Of a stretch of DNA of 64,000 nucleotides, positions 46,401-56,246 are shown piece after piece. Within the stretch, counting starts at the first letter, position 1; every line of letters starts with the position of its first letter. The notes below the pieces were generated by a model that did not search any database, was not told the DNA's origin, and worked only from the letters and a program-made list of their open reading frames with translations. Origin of the DNA: Camillea tinctor (Eukaryota; Ascomycota; Sordariomycetes; Xylariales; Xylariaceae); contig MU394119.1 of the NCBI GenBank assembly GCA_022578605.1, forward strand, positions 124,001 to 188,000, read 5' to 3'. The position numbers and the translations under genes are program-made.

Positions 46401-47146
46401 TCATGCTCAAAATCAGAATCGTCCGCCTTCTTGCCCGGGCTGGGCGGAGAGGGCGAGAGGGGCGTAATCAAGGACATGGGCCTGCCTCTCGGGAGGATCC
46501 TAGGGGCCTTTATAGTTGCAGATCCATCACCAAAAAGATCCTCGTCCTCCTCGGTATCGCGAAATCTCTCTAGGTTGATGGGCGGTCCCAAGGCCTTGGG
46601 TTGAATCGGCTGAAGAGGAGGCGACTTTGGGACGCTGGGGATAGATTTCTTTGCTGGACTTGGGTTCACTGAGCCACTAACTTGGCGCAAGATTTCGGGG
46701 AATCTAGTCCCGTCTTGCGTCTTCAGACGAAGCGCTTGACCAGCTGCGGGCAATTCAAGATCATCGCCCCAATCTTCCTGGAAAATCTTCTTGATTTTCC
46801 GCCCCCCTAATCGCTTGATGGTACCTCCCATCAAAGCAGAAGGCGGCACATTAGTGGGTATGGGGATGCCCACATGCGTTGCCGCGGCAATAGCATCCAG
46901 CGTGGATTTCTCGTCATCGCCGGGTAGATGAACATGTCTCTCTTCGTTGGCAGAAAGAGACTCGCGATCGGATCGGAAGGAGGAGTGACTGTCGCGTCGG
47001 TGAAGTTGTAGATTAGTGCTAGAATTATTTCGGAAAGTGAGGTCTTCATCGGTATCAATCATAAAGTCGTCATCATCCCAATCCTCCACCTCGTCTTCGA
47101 CGGGCTTACGGGGTTTCAGGCGCAAAGGCTCCATGGTAGGTTCCAT
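43454..47146 (-). CDS. byr4: Byr4/Bfa1-like subunit of the two-component GAP of the septation/mitotic exit network
   Basis: Two exons, 44065..47146 and 43454..44010, give 1212 aa. The 54-nt intron 44011-44064 (donor GTATGT, branch GACTAATG, acceptor ATCAG) is in frame and easily missed; removing it gives ESKVVNGMTYNPTTYRWEG. The N-terminus (MEPLRLKPRKPVEDEVEDWD then DDDF) is acidic. A long Ser/Arg/Pro-rich disordered middle contains repeated SQSP, RSP-type motifs that may be phosphorylated. The C-terminal third has conserved blocks KPHLISNLN, GDMVFDPQNMCWLKV, DPFKDIPDLED and a charged helix EFIRRQHEEEARWRRKCEKW. In yeasts Byr4/Bfa1 with Cdc16/Bub2 inactivates the Spg1/Tem1 GTPase at the spindle pole body. 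M5 at 47134 is an alternative start. Confidence 0.87.
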   Translation of the reverse strand: MEPTMEPLRLKPRKPVEDEVEDWDDDDFMIDTDEDLTFRNNSSTNLQLHRRDSHSSFRSDRESLSANEERHVHLPGDDEKSTLDAIAAATHVGIPIPTNVPPSALMGGTIKRLGGRKIKKIFQEDWGDDLELPAAGQALRLKTQDGTRFPEILRQVSGSVNPSPAKKSIPSVPKSPPLQPIQPKALGPPINLERFRDTEEDEDLFGDGSATIKAPRILPRGRPMSLITPLSPSPPSPGKKADDSDFEHDLELPSDGKLQLSSRRDIPKTPSLHMNEDFEWGEGSLGTRFGGTRRDVFSTRSSSVSALSPSLASSFTAESEDDTFEGLVLPNGPLDFSELLNRQKQSRSTERNESDRRPQLKQIGPPRRQNSGSQDSERRSRPRQSQSPRPQHQIKWPRPAQSQSPVGRLPEKLARPTRSPERRGIARLPFFMQSRSPDSRDQQSQDRSTQSQSPVGRDRDIQLRSPQSRISGAVRRSLGEGDLDNRPYPILSRFPAERVLENQARLAQSRSPVRRDAESRPRSAPTQSPGGRSLLKYIPSPSRSPPHSPIYSSSRVSPRSPASPPPRATPTASPRATPPTAKKTTQLPQDEDDLFSGLDFGDGNVFRPGKATLHRNIKVREARPSSPVRPKTAVSITFTNKPVTSTPSRLPRPTANHERSHTQSSLEPVSESGGPIPQKPPRRPQSRLGGHSAQSSLSSIKPSPPFSVQSSIPSASRRRDLGSKVSMGALRNEPTTTNAQLLRLKRSLPAMRHNQPSAKSAVSRFDRPPSRTDSRGESQRSQPSFRPKTPVDQVRPVNEVRATQVRKGQAPFLPAGASQSQSHHVSTKQPRVFRRHDSDQGPEARPSSRAFSRAGMRSPSPRRLGHEKSSSEPMWQQINKPRRLRHFGDGHELDAFDDLPTSAHTESRYTKQPVAVGNKNGIRNKLYQNILPDRTPSPAPPQPQPKTDNLPRFARDTAASRIAREVSLAQRSPLSGPLGPVNAQRMNPLPRSNLNPLHNPVRSKKPRKPKQLKPHLISNLNSGKESKGMSQSSDLEVETRLMCISVVNGMTYNPTTYRWEGNENALKAFSTSTSSPSHPPFRVRERETSTPKPLLIANINASKGAKRVGDMVFDPQNMCWLKVDTSTPSTLRSDDPMEGFNILEDEDDPFKDIPDLEDRDKDSAEGGHGRASDIREDWLVGEEFDVGPEFIRRQHEEEARWRRKCEKWTKPGTRNQENWRWTLRDMIMGG

Positions 47147-47697
47147 GGTAGACGGTAGGTTTTGCGGGTTAGGTTCGGATCAGATATCGCGCGGAAGAGG
47201 CGAAAATGGTCGTAGGGATCGGATAAGTCGAACTTGATGCAATACTATACACACTGGACGTCGCGTGCCGCGTGTGTAGGTGTGTCTATATAATAACAAG
47301 CTCCCCGGGATCAGTTTCCAAGAGTATATCCCTTCAACGAAAAGCTGGATCGCTCGGGTCGCATTTCCTAAATGTTTTTTTTTGGTCGATCAAGAGATTT
47401 TGCACGTGAAACTGGGTTGTTGTTTGAGGTATCGTCGAAAGGTGGGTTGAGTGGGTTTGGTTGGTTATATGGGTCCAGCGGGCAGTAGTAGGTAGAGTAG
47501 TATAGTACCTAATGACTGCGTTTCGCGAGAGTACTTTTTTTTTTGCTTAGAAAAGTTGGGTCATGTCGATTTCAATTACTATAGATTTATGATTGACATG
47601 AAGAGAGATAAAAAGAATTGTCGTATTCGTTACGTAGCGGAGGGTATCAAAATTATTAGGTGATGATAGGGTGAGGTAAGGTAAGTTCAGTTGAAAG

Positions 47698-47780
47698 TAG
47701 AGTGGTAGTGGTATGAAGTGATAGTGGTGGTAGTGATAGTGGTAGTAGTAGTGGTGGTGGTAGTGGTGGTAGTGGTAGTT
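47698..47780. repeat. TGG/TAG trinucleotide tract
   Basis: An imperfect run of TGG, TAG and GTA triplets covers about 80 bp. It is followed at 47824-47840 by 17 consecutive A residues. Confidence 0.85.
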
Positions 47781-48962
47781 ACTAGTTAGTGGAGGAGATA
47801 GTAAGAGAAGGAAAAGAGAAGGGAAAAAAAAAAAAAAAAAGGTACGTAGCGCGGGTAGTGAAAAGAATGGCGCAAAGAGAGTGGATTGATCTTGACGAGC
47901 TGCCACAGCAATCGCAAGAACACAAAAGAAATAAAAGATGCGAGTGGGGGAAGAAGAACCGAGGAAAGAAGATTGCAGGAATCTGCAGGTAGTCTATTCC
48001 GTGAGCACGTACGGAGTAGCGTGGAAAAGAGGGAAGAATGAATTGACTCGATGGAAATCCAGATGGATGTGAAAAGGTGAATATGTTTGGTTGTTGGTGA
48101 AAGGGAGGGGGGGACCCAACTTCGCATGTGTAAGTGGTAGCTTTTAGAGAATGTCTGCGAATCGGGGGAGGAAAAAGGTTGGTTGGCTTAGGTTAGGTCA
48201 AAAAATAAAAGAGTGGGTTAAAATGGTTGGAGGGGGAGCAGCGGCCTGAGCGGGCGGGAGATGGGAAAGGGTCCTATTGTTTTCTTTTTTGTGGACTTGT
48301 GTAGGTGGCTGGTGTTGCAGAGCGGTCTGTGCACGCGGATAGGTAGGGGGGGCAGCTAGGGATTGGGAAGGAATTGTTAGGGCTGGCTACCAGCTGTTCC
48401 TTCCTTGTCTGTTTTTCTTTTTGGGTCTATGCGGCTGGCTGGTGAAGGTGATGCACAATGTACCTAAGTACCTCCTGGAAGAAGATATATGTATCTGGGG
48501 ATGATATAGGTTAAGACCTTGTTTTCTTCCCTTTCAATCCTACCCTCGCTTCACATGAAAAATATATATATTAAAATAAAATGATGGAAATACAAAATTG
48601 TATTAAGCTCAAGTTACTGACTAGAAACAGCAATAACCTTTTGGAAATGTACATAAAGAAAAAGAAAAGAAAATCAAGCTATACCTACCTACATACTCTC
48701 ATGTGTTGTTGTTATATATCTCTTCTCCTAACGAAGCTCTAGCTATCAGGAACTAACGTGGCATTGTGACGAGGTACTCCGTACATAAACACCTGGGTAC
48801 CTGACACAACGTGTCCCTCATTCAATTGTCCCAAGCCACGGCAGCCACGGGGCGGTAGTTAGTGGCAATAAACACGCGACGTCAACACGGAAACCGCGTT
48901 TTCGACCATACATCCTTGACCGGACGAACCTACCCGACAGATAATACAGAGTAGTTATAGGG

Positions 48963-49004
48963 TACATACATACATAGGTTACACACTTCATACATACATA
49001 CATA
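48963..49004. repeat. CATA tetranucleotide microsatellite, two blocks
   Basis: Two short runs of CATA repeats flank GGTTACACACTT. It is a simple microsatellite. Confidence 0.75.
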
Positions 49005-49168
49005 TTGACATTCATCAATCGCATTCTTTTTTTTCTTAGGTCTTAGTCTTAGTTTCTCCAGACTTAGTGTACTACCTAGTGCGGGATCAGGCATAAGTTC
49101 TAAAGAATTGACTGCCTAACTTAAAATTTAGGGTGCTCCACAGACTAAATTGGAATCATGATAGATGA

Positions 49169-49192
49169 GATGCGATGCGATGCGATGCGATA
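49169..49192. repeat. GATGC pentanucleotide repeat
   Basis: Four consecutive GATGC units are followed by GATA. Confidence 0.85.
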
Positions 49193-49218
49193 CCAAGGTA
49201 CTCATTAGTTACACAAGT

Positions 49219-49255
49219 CACTTACCACTTACCACTTACCATTTACCATTTACCA
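49219..49255. repeat. 7-nt tandem repeat CTTACCA/TTTACCA
   Basis: About five heptamer units in tandem; the first are CTTACCA and the later ones TTTACCA. Confidence 0.8.
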
Positions 49256-49404
49256 ATAAGTACATATCTACATGTAGATACACGTATGCATCTATGCATC
49301 GAGTGGTTGCCTAAGCAGGTGTCCGTTTCCTCTCACCACTTTACCGCACTACTACTTCCGGGTATAATTGATTGTCACATAACTTCTTCCCACTTACACC
49401 ACGT

Positions 49405-49434
49405 AAACCACAAACCACAAACCACAAACCACAA
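49405..49434. repeat. 7-nt tandem repeat AAACCAC
   Basis: Four consecutive AAACCAC units, the second heptamer array within 200 bp. Confidence 0.85.
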
Positions 49435-49712
49435 AGACTGCAAGGCTCGTGGATGATTAACCTATTGCTATTGATACATCCTAGCATAGGTGAATCACAG
49501 ATATACTACATAATCTGCATCATCGTCAACTTCTTCTTCTTCGTCTTCTCCTACTCTTCGTTTAACAGTAGGTGAACTCGGGAATTTGATCTCATCTCCA
49601 TCTCGCATGGTTGTGCTGAAGTTGCATGCTTCGCATAAATATTATATTCATCCTACACTATATACCGCACCCTTCCTCACCGAGCTCGATGTGGAATCTT
49701 TACCTGCACGCT

Positions 49713-49741
49713 CCAGTCCCCAGTCCCCAGTCCCTAGTCCC
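49713..49741. repeat. 7-nt tandem repeat CCAGTCC/CTAGTCC
   Basis: Four heptamer units, the last with a single change. It is the third heptamer array in this interval. Confidence 0.8.
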
Positions 49742-50090
49742 AGCTCATATTTCACACGCCTTACATTGTCTCACCTTAGTGCGCCGTACTGAGACATCAA
49801 GACGCTCCGTCAGTCTGTGATCATTGTTTTCTATATTAGCTGTGCACCATCTCAGCGCGCAGCCGAAACATCTTTCCGCCACCATACTTGAGTTTCTTCA
49901 TATCTTCTTCAATTAAACCATTTCCAGGACTGCCTGCTAGTAGTAATAGCATTCCTGGCGGTTTCATGTTAACAGCAACCTTTCACAAGATTGATCCAAC
50001 ATCTCCAGCCTCCGATCCCTAGTTAGCCAATCCCATATTTGCCCCCCTTTCTTTTTTTTTCTCCTGCAGCGTACCCCCTGTTACGCCAGT

Positions 50091-51395
50091 ATGGAGGACT
50101 ACCAGATATTACGATTTCCCATCTCGGGACAGGATGATGGTTCCTTTTTACTCGAGGTCTCTTCACACGGCTCGCGGCCGCTAGACCTAAAATTTGTTGG
50201 ATCGGAGGGCGGCGCCGTGTTCACGATCAAATGTAAGTCCCCTCCCCGGCTTGAGCTTGAGCTTGGTCCTTGAGCTTTCTTCCCCCGCGGTCCCCACGCG
50301 CGCACAGATCGACCAATTTCATGCATTATTCTCGCCGTAAAACCAGGGAAACTTCGAAAGGCTGATTACCCCTGTCTCTCAAAGTACGTCATAAGAAGAT
50401 CAGTGACTACAAGGCTGCGAATAGCCCCTGCACCGATGACCAGTGGGAGAGGATATTGACATGTATCTTTGTCGAGCAGCAGCCTGTGCCCGATGTTGAG
50501 GTCAGGGCCGATGTCCAATCGAACCCATCCTCAGTTTCTCTGTCCTTCCGGAAAAACATACAAGGCATCACGGTATGTGTCTGGATATGGTTCGCTATCT
50601 AGGCTACACCGCTAATCTAATTTCCAGCAACGACTTGGGTCCATTAAACTAGATGAAAATGATAAGGCTGAGATTAGTCCCTTCGATTGGTGTGTCAGTG
50701 CTATTGCTGCCCGAACTAAGGTTGCGGAAGACCTAGTTGCAGCGACGGCTAATATCAAATCACTGGAAAACACCGTCAATGAACTAAAGGCCCAGCTAGA
50801 CGAGCTCATACAAGCCAAGGATGAGCATGAGACGGAGCTCTTAGAGAAGTTCAGGGATCTCCTGAACGAGAAAAAGGTCAAGATCCGGCAACAGCAGCGT
50901 CTCCTCGCATCTGCTAGTATAGACTCGGATAAGCTGGCCAACGTCGGTGCCAGCCAGAACACACTGGCCCGTGCAGCCGAAGCGTCGCGTAGTGGGAAGC
51001 GAAAGGCTGTAAAGGAGGAATCTGACAGCAGTGATGCGGGTTTCGAGCGAATGGATACTGAAGACACTAGCACTGTTGGCGCGCTACCAGACCAAGAATC
51101 AGATGGAGAGGGGCAAGCTACCGCAGAGGATGATACTCCTAGCGAAACAGATAGTGATTCCGAGCCGGCACCGGCGCCATCAAAGCCCAAAAAATCCTTA
51201 GCAAGCGCCTCAAAGCCAAGCACGAGAGCCGCGGCACCCACAGAGCCTGTTGTTACAGGTAAAGCAAGTGATGGTGATGAGGAGCTTCCGCCGCGACGTG
51301 TATTGCCTTTTAAGGGCAAGAAAGCTACAGCAGTGCCACCGCCAAAACCAAAACCTGCAGATGACGAAGAAACAGAATCGGACGATGAGTTATGA
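50091..51395 (+). CDS. xrcc4: XRCC4/Lif1-like non-homologous end-joining factor
   Basis: Three exons: 50091..50232, 50385..50572 and 50628..51395; 365 aa. The N-terminal globular part (MEDYQILRFPISGQDDGSFL, then ISDYKAANSPCTDDQWERIL and SVSLSFRKNIQG) matches the XRCC4 head domain. A coiled coil (about 136-200; AEDLVAATANIKSLENTVNE, QLDELIQAKDEHETELLEKF) follows. The tail is acidic and Ser-rich with the block LPPRRVLPFKGKK near the end, a feature I recall in filamentous fungal XRCC4 proteins. XRCC4 homodimers bind DNA ligase IV through the coiled coil and act in nuclear double-strand break repair. The long first intron (152 nt) was set at acceptor TCAAAG (50384), since this gives the conserved KLRHKKISDYK; an earlier CAG at about 50307 leads to a stop. 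Tail serines may be kinase targets, which is inference. Confidence 0.82.
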
Positions 51396-51650
51396 GTTTC
51401 AACAAGCTAGTCAACTACCTAGATAATGAGATAACATACCCACGATATGGAGCCCACTTAGACCAGCCGCTTGACTCTTCTTTAATGATCGATTCCGTCT
51501 CTCCGCCTTTCTATGCCATTTTAACAACTCCATATTCTCAAGTCTAATAAGCAATACCCACATGCGCACTCTGTTCATCCAACCACTCATCTATCGATCC
51601 ATCAGCCTACCTATGTAGCAAGCCCCACGCGCCACTACATATCACTCTTC
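51396..51650. other. Intergenic between convergent genes
   Basis: These 255 bp hold two 3' UTRs. No other feature is visible. Confidence 0.4.
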
Positions 51651-52940
51651 TCACCGCGTATCATCGTCGGCAAAGTGGTTTTTCCAAAACCCTCTATAAT
51701 GCTTCTGCCGCCCCAGTTGAGCGACCTCGTCGACCTCACGAGGGGTAAGCTTAAAGCTGGGGAGCTTGTTCATGTACCCCTGCAGGCGGTCTTCGCTTGA
51801 GCTCGTGGTGATCGTCACAATGCCCTGGTCGAGACACCACCGTAGCGCCACGTCACCTTCCGTGACCCCGTACTTGCCAGCCAGCCGCGCATACACGTCA
51901 TCGACAGGGCCCGGTTTCGCTTTGGTGACCGCCGTCAGGGGCGCGTAAGCTGCCACTGCGATGCCTTTTTCCCGGTGGAAGGGGATGAGCTCCCCGTGCT
52001 GCAGGTACGGGTGGTATTCGATCTGGTTGATGGCTGGCGGAACCTGAGCCGTCTCCAGGACTGCTTCTAGATGCTCCTGCAAGAAGTTAGATACCCCGAT
52101 GGAGCGAGCGCGCCCGGAGGCTCGGATCTGTTCCATTTGTGCCCACTGCGCAAGAATATCGGGAGTTAGCCGCTGGTTATCATACTTATTAAACAAATTC
52201 TTTTCTCGGAACTATCGAGAATCAAGAGCCCAACACATAAGCAATTCCTACTTTCGCACCTTGGAGGGAAAAGAAAGGAAAGGAAAGGGGATAAAGACAA
52301 AAAAAAATCTTGATATCAAAAAAAGGCTTACAAGCGACTGCATCTCTTCCCGCGTTCGCGCCAAGTGCGGCGCATGGATCAGGTACAAGTCTACATACTC
52401 GAGCCCCAGACGCTTGAGCGACTTTTCGAAGGCGGCGTTCACGTCCTGCTTCTTGGTGCCGCGCAGCTTAGTGGTGACAAACAGCTCAGATCGCGGAACT
52501 CCGGAGGCGGCGATGGCGGCGCCGAGGTGGGCCTCGTTTCCGTAGGCTTGTGTCCCATGGCTTGGTTAGTAACTCGCCATATTTCCTTTTTTTTTCTTCT
52601 TCTTCTTCTTCCTGCGATGAGGGGAGAATATGTTTTACTGATGCATGGAGCTATGCATGACTCACATTCGGCACAGTCGAGGTGGTAGTATCCGTTCTTG
52701 ATGGCCATTGTGGCCAGGGGGACGATTTCCTCTGCGGTGCCCTTATACAGAGCGGTGCCTAGGCCGTAGGCAAACTGTGGGTTGTTAGCACAAGTATACA
52801 GTGCATAAGCTATACCAATTGGCTTGCTCTACCATGGGGATCTCATATCCGTCGTTCATCGTCAGTTTCGGGATGACTTCCGTCTGCCTGGGTGGCGTGA
52901 CAGAGGCATTGGGCTTGGACGTGGAGGTTACAGAGCGCAT
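51651..52940 (-). CDS. Aldo-keto reductase
   Basis: Four exons: 52833..52940, 52666..52774, 52332..52546 and 51651..52145; 308 aa, all phases consistent. The catalytic tetrad of the AKR family is readable: Asp69 and Tyr74 in [13 protein letters not shown], Lys99 in LFVTTKL, and His130 in [14 protein letters not shown]-binding blocks [17 protein letters not shown] and a C-terminal [17 protein letters not shown] follow. The family reduces aldehydes and ketones with NADPH in a TIM barrel; the C-terminal loop that sets substrate preference is not informative by eye. The third intron is long (186 nt) with pyrimidine tracts, and ORFs running into it are artefacts. Start chosen at [14 protein letters not shown]; an internal Met before NDGYEIPM would lose little of the barrel. 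It is convergent with XRCC4. Confidence 0.9.
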
Positions 52941-54197
52941 TCTGGCTGCTTGGGATCTGAAGTTTATTGGAGCAAGTGAGGATATAATGATAAGTCGTAT
53001 TCGAGGTCGTACGATGAGGCGACAATGCATGGAAGAACAAGAGATGCCTTCTAGGTATTATGAACAAGTCTGGTATGTGGAAGAAGTAGGTAGTAACAAT
53101 GTATTTGCAACTAGATCGTTGTGGTGGGAGAGGGAAATATAGATACACCGGTCAGTCTCCACGACAGTTAAAAAGCACTATGCCTGGTATGTACGTGATC
53201 GTAAAACAGGTGCTGGCAGCAAGCACCCGCATGTAGACGGCAAGCTCAGCAACGACCGACGAGGATTCTCCAAGAAAGTGTTGTTCATAAAAGCAAGTAT
53301 CCGTTGTTGTTTCTATTTCATTAGCTCGTGGCTCGGGATGTAGCCCTGCCGCAGTGCGATGGCATCATCGGTCCTGTCCTTGGCTGCTTTTAGTGTAACT
53401 CAGATAGCGGCAAGACTGCAAGCCAAATATTGAGCTTGGACAACCATGAAGCCTACCTAAGGAAATTGTATTCACATGTGCAAAAAAAACGAAAGAAAAA
53501 AAAGAAAAAATGCACTGTTGGCAGTGTATGGATGGGGTTATTGTTGCAATGACATCTGGTTTTTTATCACATTTAAGTTATGTAGGTTATATGTAGTACA
53601 TAGTTGAGTTGTCCAGGTCTCGAACTTGTCTATAATCTACTATGTAGAGTAGTAGGTACACACAATACATAATATATAGCTATCGGTTATAAAAAGTTAC
53701 ATTGATACATCAATCGATATCGGGTTCGCAAACTCTGAAGTGTATTAGTAATGACAAGGTTCAGCGAACCCGGTGAGAACCCCGCTCTGACCGGCTCCTG
53801 TAAGAAGCTATAAAGAACGCCACAGCAGGTGGTAGGCCGCTACCGCCACCAGAAGGGCCACCAAAAGGACCTGGAGAAGTCCCGGGCACTTACATACAAA
53901 CACATCATCGAATATATTCCAATACGCCGTCACCTACATCCATCACCTACATCCATCACCTACATCCATCGCCTACATCCATCGCCTACATGTATCCGCC
54001 TCATTGTTAACATTCACCGGCATCCAGTCATGTCATGTATTCCCGTATCTCTCCTTTCTTTTCTTTTTCTTTTTTAACTGACTACGTTTTCTCTCCATCT
54101 CTGCTCTCTATTTAATGCCCACTTTCTCCCCTAATCTAAGCTACCTCCAGACTACAACTCATTACCTCTCCATCTCATAGTCTCCGAACACTCAGCT
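52941..54197. other. Divergent intergenic region between aldo-keto reductase and SelO
   Basis: These 1.26 kb hold both promoters, an A-rich tract near 53487-53510 and a 13-nt minisatellite at 53931-53991. Pyrimidine-rich sequence precedes the SelO start. No gene is supported. Confidence 0.45.
53931..53991. repeat. 13-nt minisatellite, about 4.7 units
   Basis: The unit CACCTACATCCAT is repeated three times, then as CGCCTACATCCAT and a partial fifth copy. It lies about 210 bp upstream of the SelO start codon. Confidence 0.9.
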
Positions 54198-56246
54198 TTG
54201 TCCTCGATCGTACAGAGGAAGCTCTCATATTCATTTCCTGATTATATACCCTTGAACCCCATCGCTTGTCGTAGCTTCTCCCACCAGGTAGCGCAAATGG
54301 CGTTCCAACCCTCCACCGGCAGCGCTTCCGTTGCCTCAAGCGCAGGTGATGATGGCACCATGGGACTATCCATAAACGATATACCCAAGACTTGGAACTT
54401 CACCTCCAAGCTCCCCGCAGACCGATTCTTCCCCACGCCCGCGGACTCACACAGGATGCGGCGGGACCATTTCTTCCCCCGTCAGGTCTACCAATCCCTG
54501 TTCACCTGGGTGCGCCCGGAGCGCGTCCCCTGTTCCGAGATTCTAGCCGTGAGCGCTGCAGCCCTGCGCGATCTAGGGATTCGTGCCGATGATCCCTCGA
54601 AGAACCCTGACTTCGCCGCCACCGTCGCGGGGAACAAGCTGCAGGGGTGGGACGAGGAGGCGCTGGAAGGGCCGGGGTACCCGTGGGCGCAGTGCTACGG
54701 GGGATTCCAGTTCGGCCGGTGGTCGGGCCAGCTCGGCGACGGGCGCGTCATCTCGCTCTTCGAGACCACCAACCCTCTCACCGGCGTGCGTTACGAGGTG
54801 CAGCTCAAAGGCGCCGGTAACACCCCCTACAGCCGCGGCGCCGACGGCAAGGCCGTGTTGCGCAGCAGCATCCGCGAGTTCATCGTCAGCGAGGCGCTCA
54901 ACGCCCTCGGCATCCCCACCACGCGCGCCCTGTGCCTGAGCCTGACGCCCGGCGTCCAGGTCCAGCGCGACAGGGCCGAGCCCAGCGCTATCGTCGCGCG
55001 CTTCGCCCAGAGCTGGCTGCGCATCGGGAATTTCGATATCCTCCGCGCACGCAGTCATCGGGTGCTCCTCCGCAGGCTGGCGAACTACCTGGCCGAGGAT
55101 GTGTTCGGCGGCTGGGAGACCCTGCCGGGCCGGCTTGCTGATCCCGAGAGGCCCTACTGGTCGCCGCCGCCGCGGCGGAATATCCCTCCCGAGGTGGTGG
55201 AGGGGCCGTCCGGGACGGCGGAGAATCGCTTCGCGCGGCTGTATCGGGAGATCGTGCGGCGAAACGCACTTACGGTGGCGAAGTGGCAGGTATATGGCTT
55301 CATGAACGGCGTGCTAAACACGGATAATACGTCACTGCTTGGATTGAGTATGGATTTTGGCCCCTTTGCTTTTATGGACAACTACGACCCTATGTACACC
55401 CCTAACCATGACGATGACATGTTGCGGTATAGCTACCAGAACCAACCCATAATCATATGGTGGAACATGATACGGCTAGGCGAGGCATTTGCGGGACTCA
55501 TAGGGTCCGCAGGGATTGTCGACGACGAACGATTCGTCAAAACTGGATACAAGGATGAAGAGATCCCCGGTGCCACTGCGAGGGCAGAACACATCATCGC
55601 AAATGTTGGCGAAGAATACAGAGCCGTGTTTTTGGCCGAATACCAGCAACTCTCGATGGCACGGCTGGGTTTGAAGAACTTCAAGGAGAGCGACTACGAC
55701 GAGCTATTCGCCCTCCTCTTACAGATTATGGAAGATCTGGAACTTGACTTCAATCTCTTCTTCCGGCGCCTCAGCGCCTTGAAGTTGAGCGACCTAGGGA
55801 CAGAGCAAGCACGGCAGGACAAAGCCTCCGTGTTCTTCTACAGGGATGGCCTCACAGGTTTTGTCAGTGAGGAGGAGGGGCGTAGGCGCATTGGCGAGTG
55901 GCTCGGAGAGTGGCGGCAGCGCATAATAAAACACTGGGGGAGTGCCGGCGCAACACAGCTATCAGAAGAGCAGGACGCGCAACGCATAAAGGCCATGAAA
56001 CAGGTGAACCCGAACTTCATCCCGCGCAGCTGTGTCCTGGACGAGGTAGTCAAGCGGGTGGAATTTGGCCATGAGAGGGAAGTCCTGCGCCGGCTCACGC
56101 ATTTAGCGCAGCATCCGTTCGAAGACAGCTGGGCGGGACGCACGTTCGATGGCCAGAAGTATAAGGGAGACAAGGATGAGGAGGCGAGATGGACGAGCGG
56201 TCCCCCAAGGTCTGGGAGGTCAATGACATGCAGCTGCAGCTCTTAA
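54198..56246 (+). CDS. FMP40: SelO/Fmp40-family protein AMPylase (YdiU, UPF0061)
   Basis: A single exon of 682 aa. Family blocks are clear: the glycine-rich GGFQFGRWSGQLGDGR (168-183), QLKGAGNTPYSRGADGKAVL with Lys204, SSIREFIVSEAL, the metal/catalytic NTDN (374-377) in MNGVLNTDNTSLLGLS, and DFGP (386-389). SelO is a pseudokinase-fold enzyme that transfers AMP from ATP to proteins; in yeast and animals it is mitochondrial and tied to redox balance. The N-terminus (MSSIVQRKLSYSFPDY, RSFSHQVAQ) lacks early acidic residues and could be a mitochondrial presequence; Met34 at 54297 is an alternative start. The protein ends CSCSS, the position where animal SelO carries selenocysteine, so this is a Cys form. 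No intron is needed. Confidence 0.93.
   Translation: MSSIVQRKLSYSFPDYIPLNPIACRSFSHQVAQMAFQPSTGSASVASSAGDDGTMGLSINDIPKTWNFTSKLPADRFFPTPADSHRMRRDHFFPRQVYQSLFTWVRPERVPCSEILAVSAAALRDLGIRADDPSKNPDFAATVAGNKLQGWDEEALEGPGYPWAQCYGGFQFGRWSGQLGDGRVISLFETTNPLTGVRYEVQLKGAGNTPYSRGADGKAVLRSSIREFIVSEALNALGIPTTRALCLSLTPGVQVQRDRAEPSAIVARFAQSWLRIGNFDILRARSHRVLLRRLANYLAEDVFGGWETLPGRLADPERPYWSPPPRRNIPPEVVEGPSGTAENRFARLYREIVRRNALTVAKWQVYGFMNGVLNTDNTSLLGLSMDFGPFAFMDNYDPMYTPNHDDDMLRYSYQNQPIIIWWNMIRLGEAFAGLIGSAGIVDDERFVKTGYKDEEIPGATARAEHIIANVGEEYRAVFLAEYQQLSMARLGLKNFKESDYDELFALLLQIMEDLELDFNLFFRRLSALKLSDLGTEQARQDKASVFFYRDGLTGFVSEEEGRRRIGEWLGEWRQRIIKHWGSAGATQLSEEQDAQRIKAMKQVNPNFIPRSCVLDEVVKRVEFGHEREVLRRLTHLAQHPFEDSWAGRTFDGQKYKGDKDEEARWTSGPPRSGRSMTCSCSS

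Larger units (their letters stand above)
47147..50090. promoter_or_regulatory. Divergent intergenic region rich in simple tandem repeats
   Basis: These 2.9 kb separate divergent Byr4-like and XRCC4-like genes. They hold several microsatellites listed separately and low-complexity ORFs (47547-47906 and 47786-48127 minus) that are translations of repeats. No supported gene is present. Confidence 0.5.

Noticed and set aside
47547..48127. Two overlapping minus-strand ORFs of 119 and 113 aa
   Set aside because: They translate the TGG/TAG and poly-A repeats into His/Tyr/Phe runs; no real coding character.
49405..49434. Heptamer arrays as a CRISPR-like array
   Set aside because: Units are contiguous with no spacers; this is a eukaryotic microsatellite.
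50308..50384. Earlier acceptor (GCACAG) for XRCC4 exon 2
   Set aside because: The frame runs into a stop before the conserved ISDYK block; the acceptor at 50384 gives the expected sequence.
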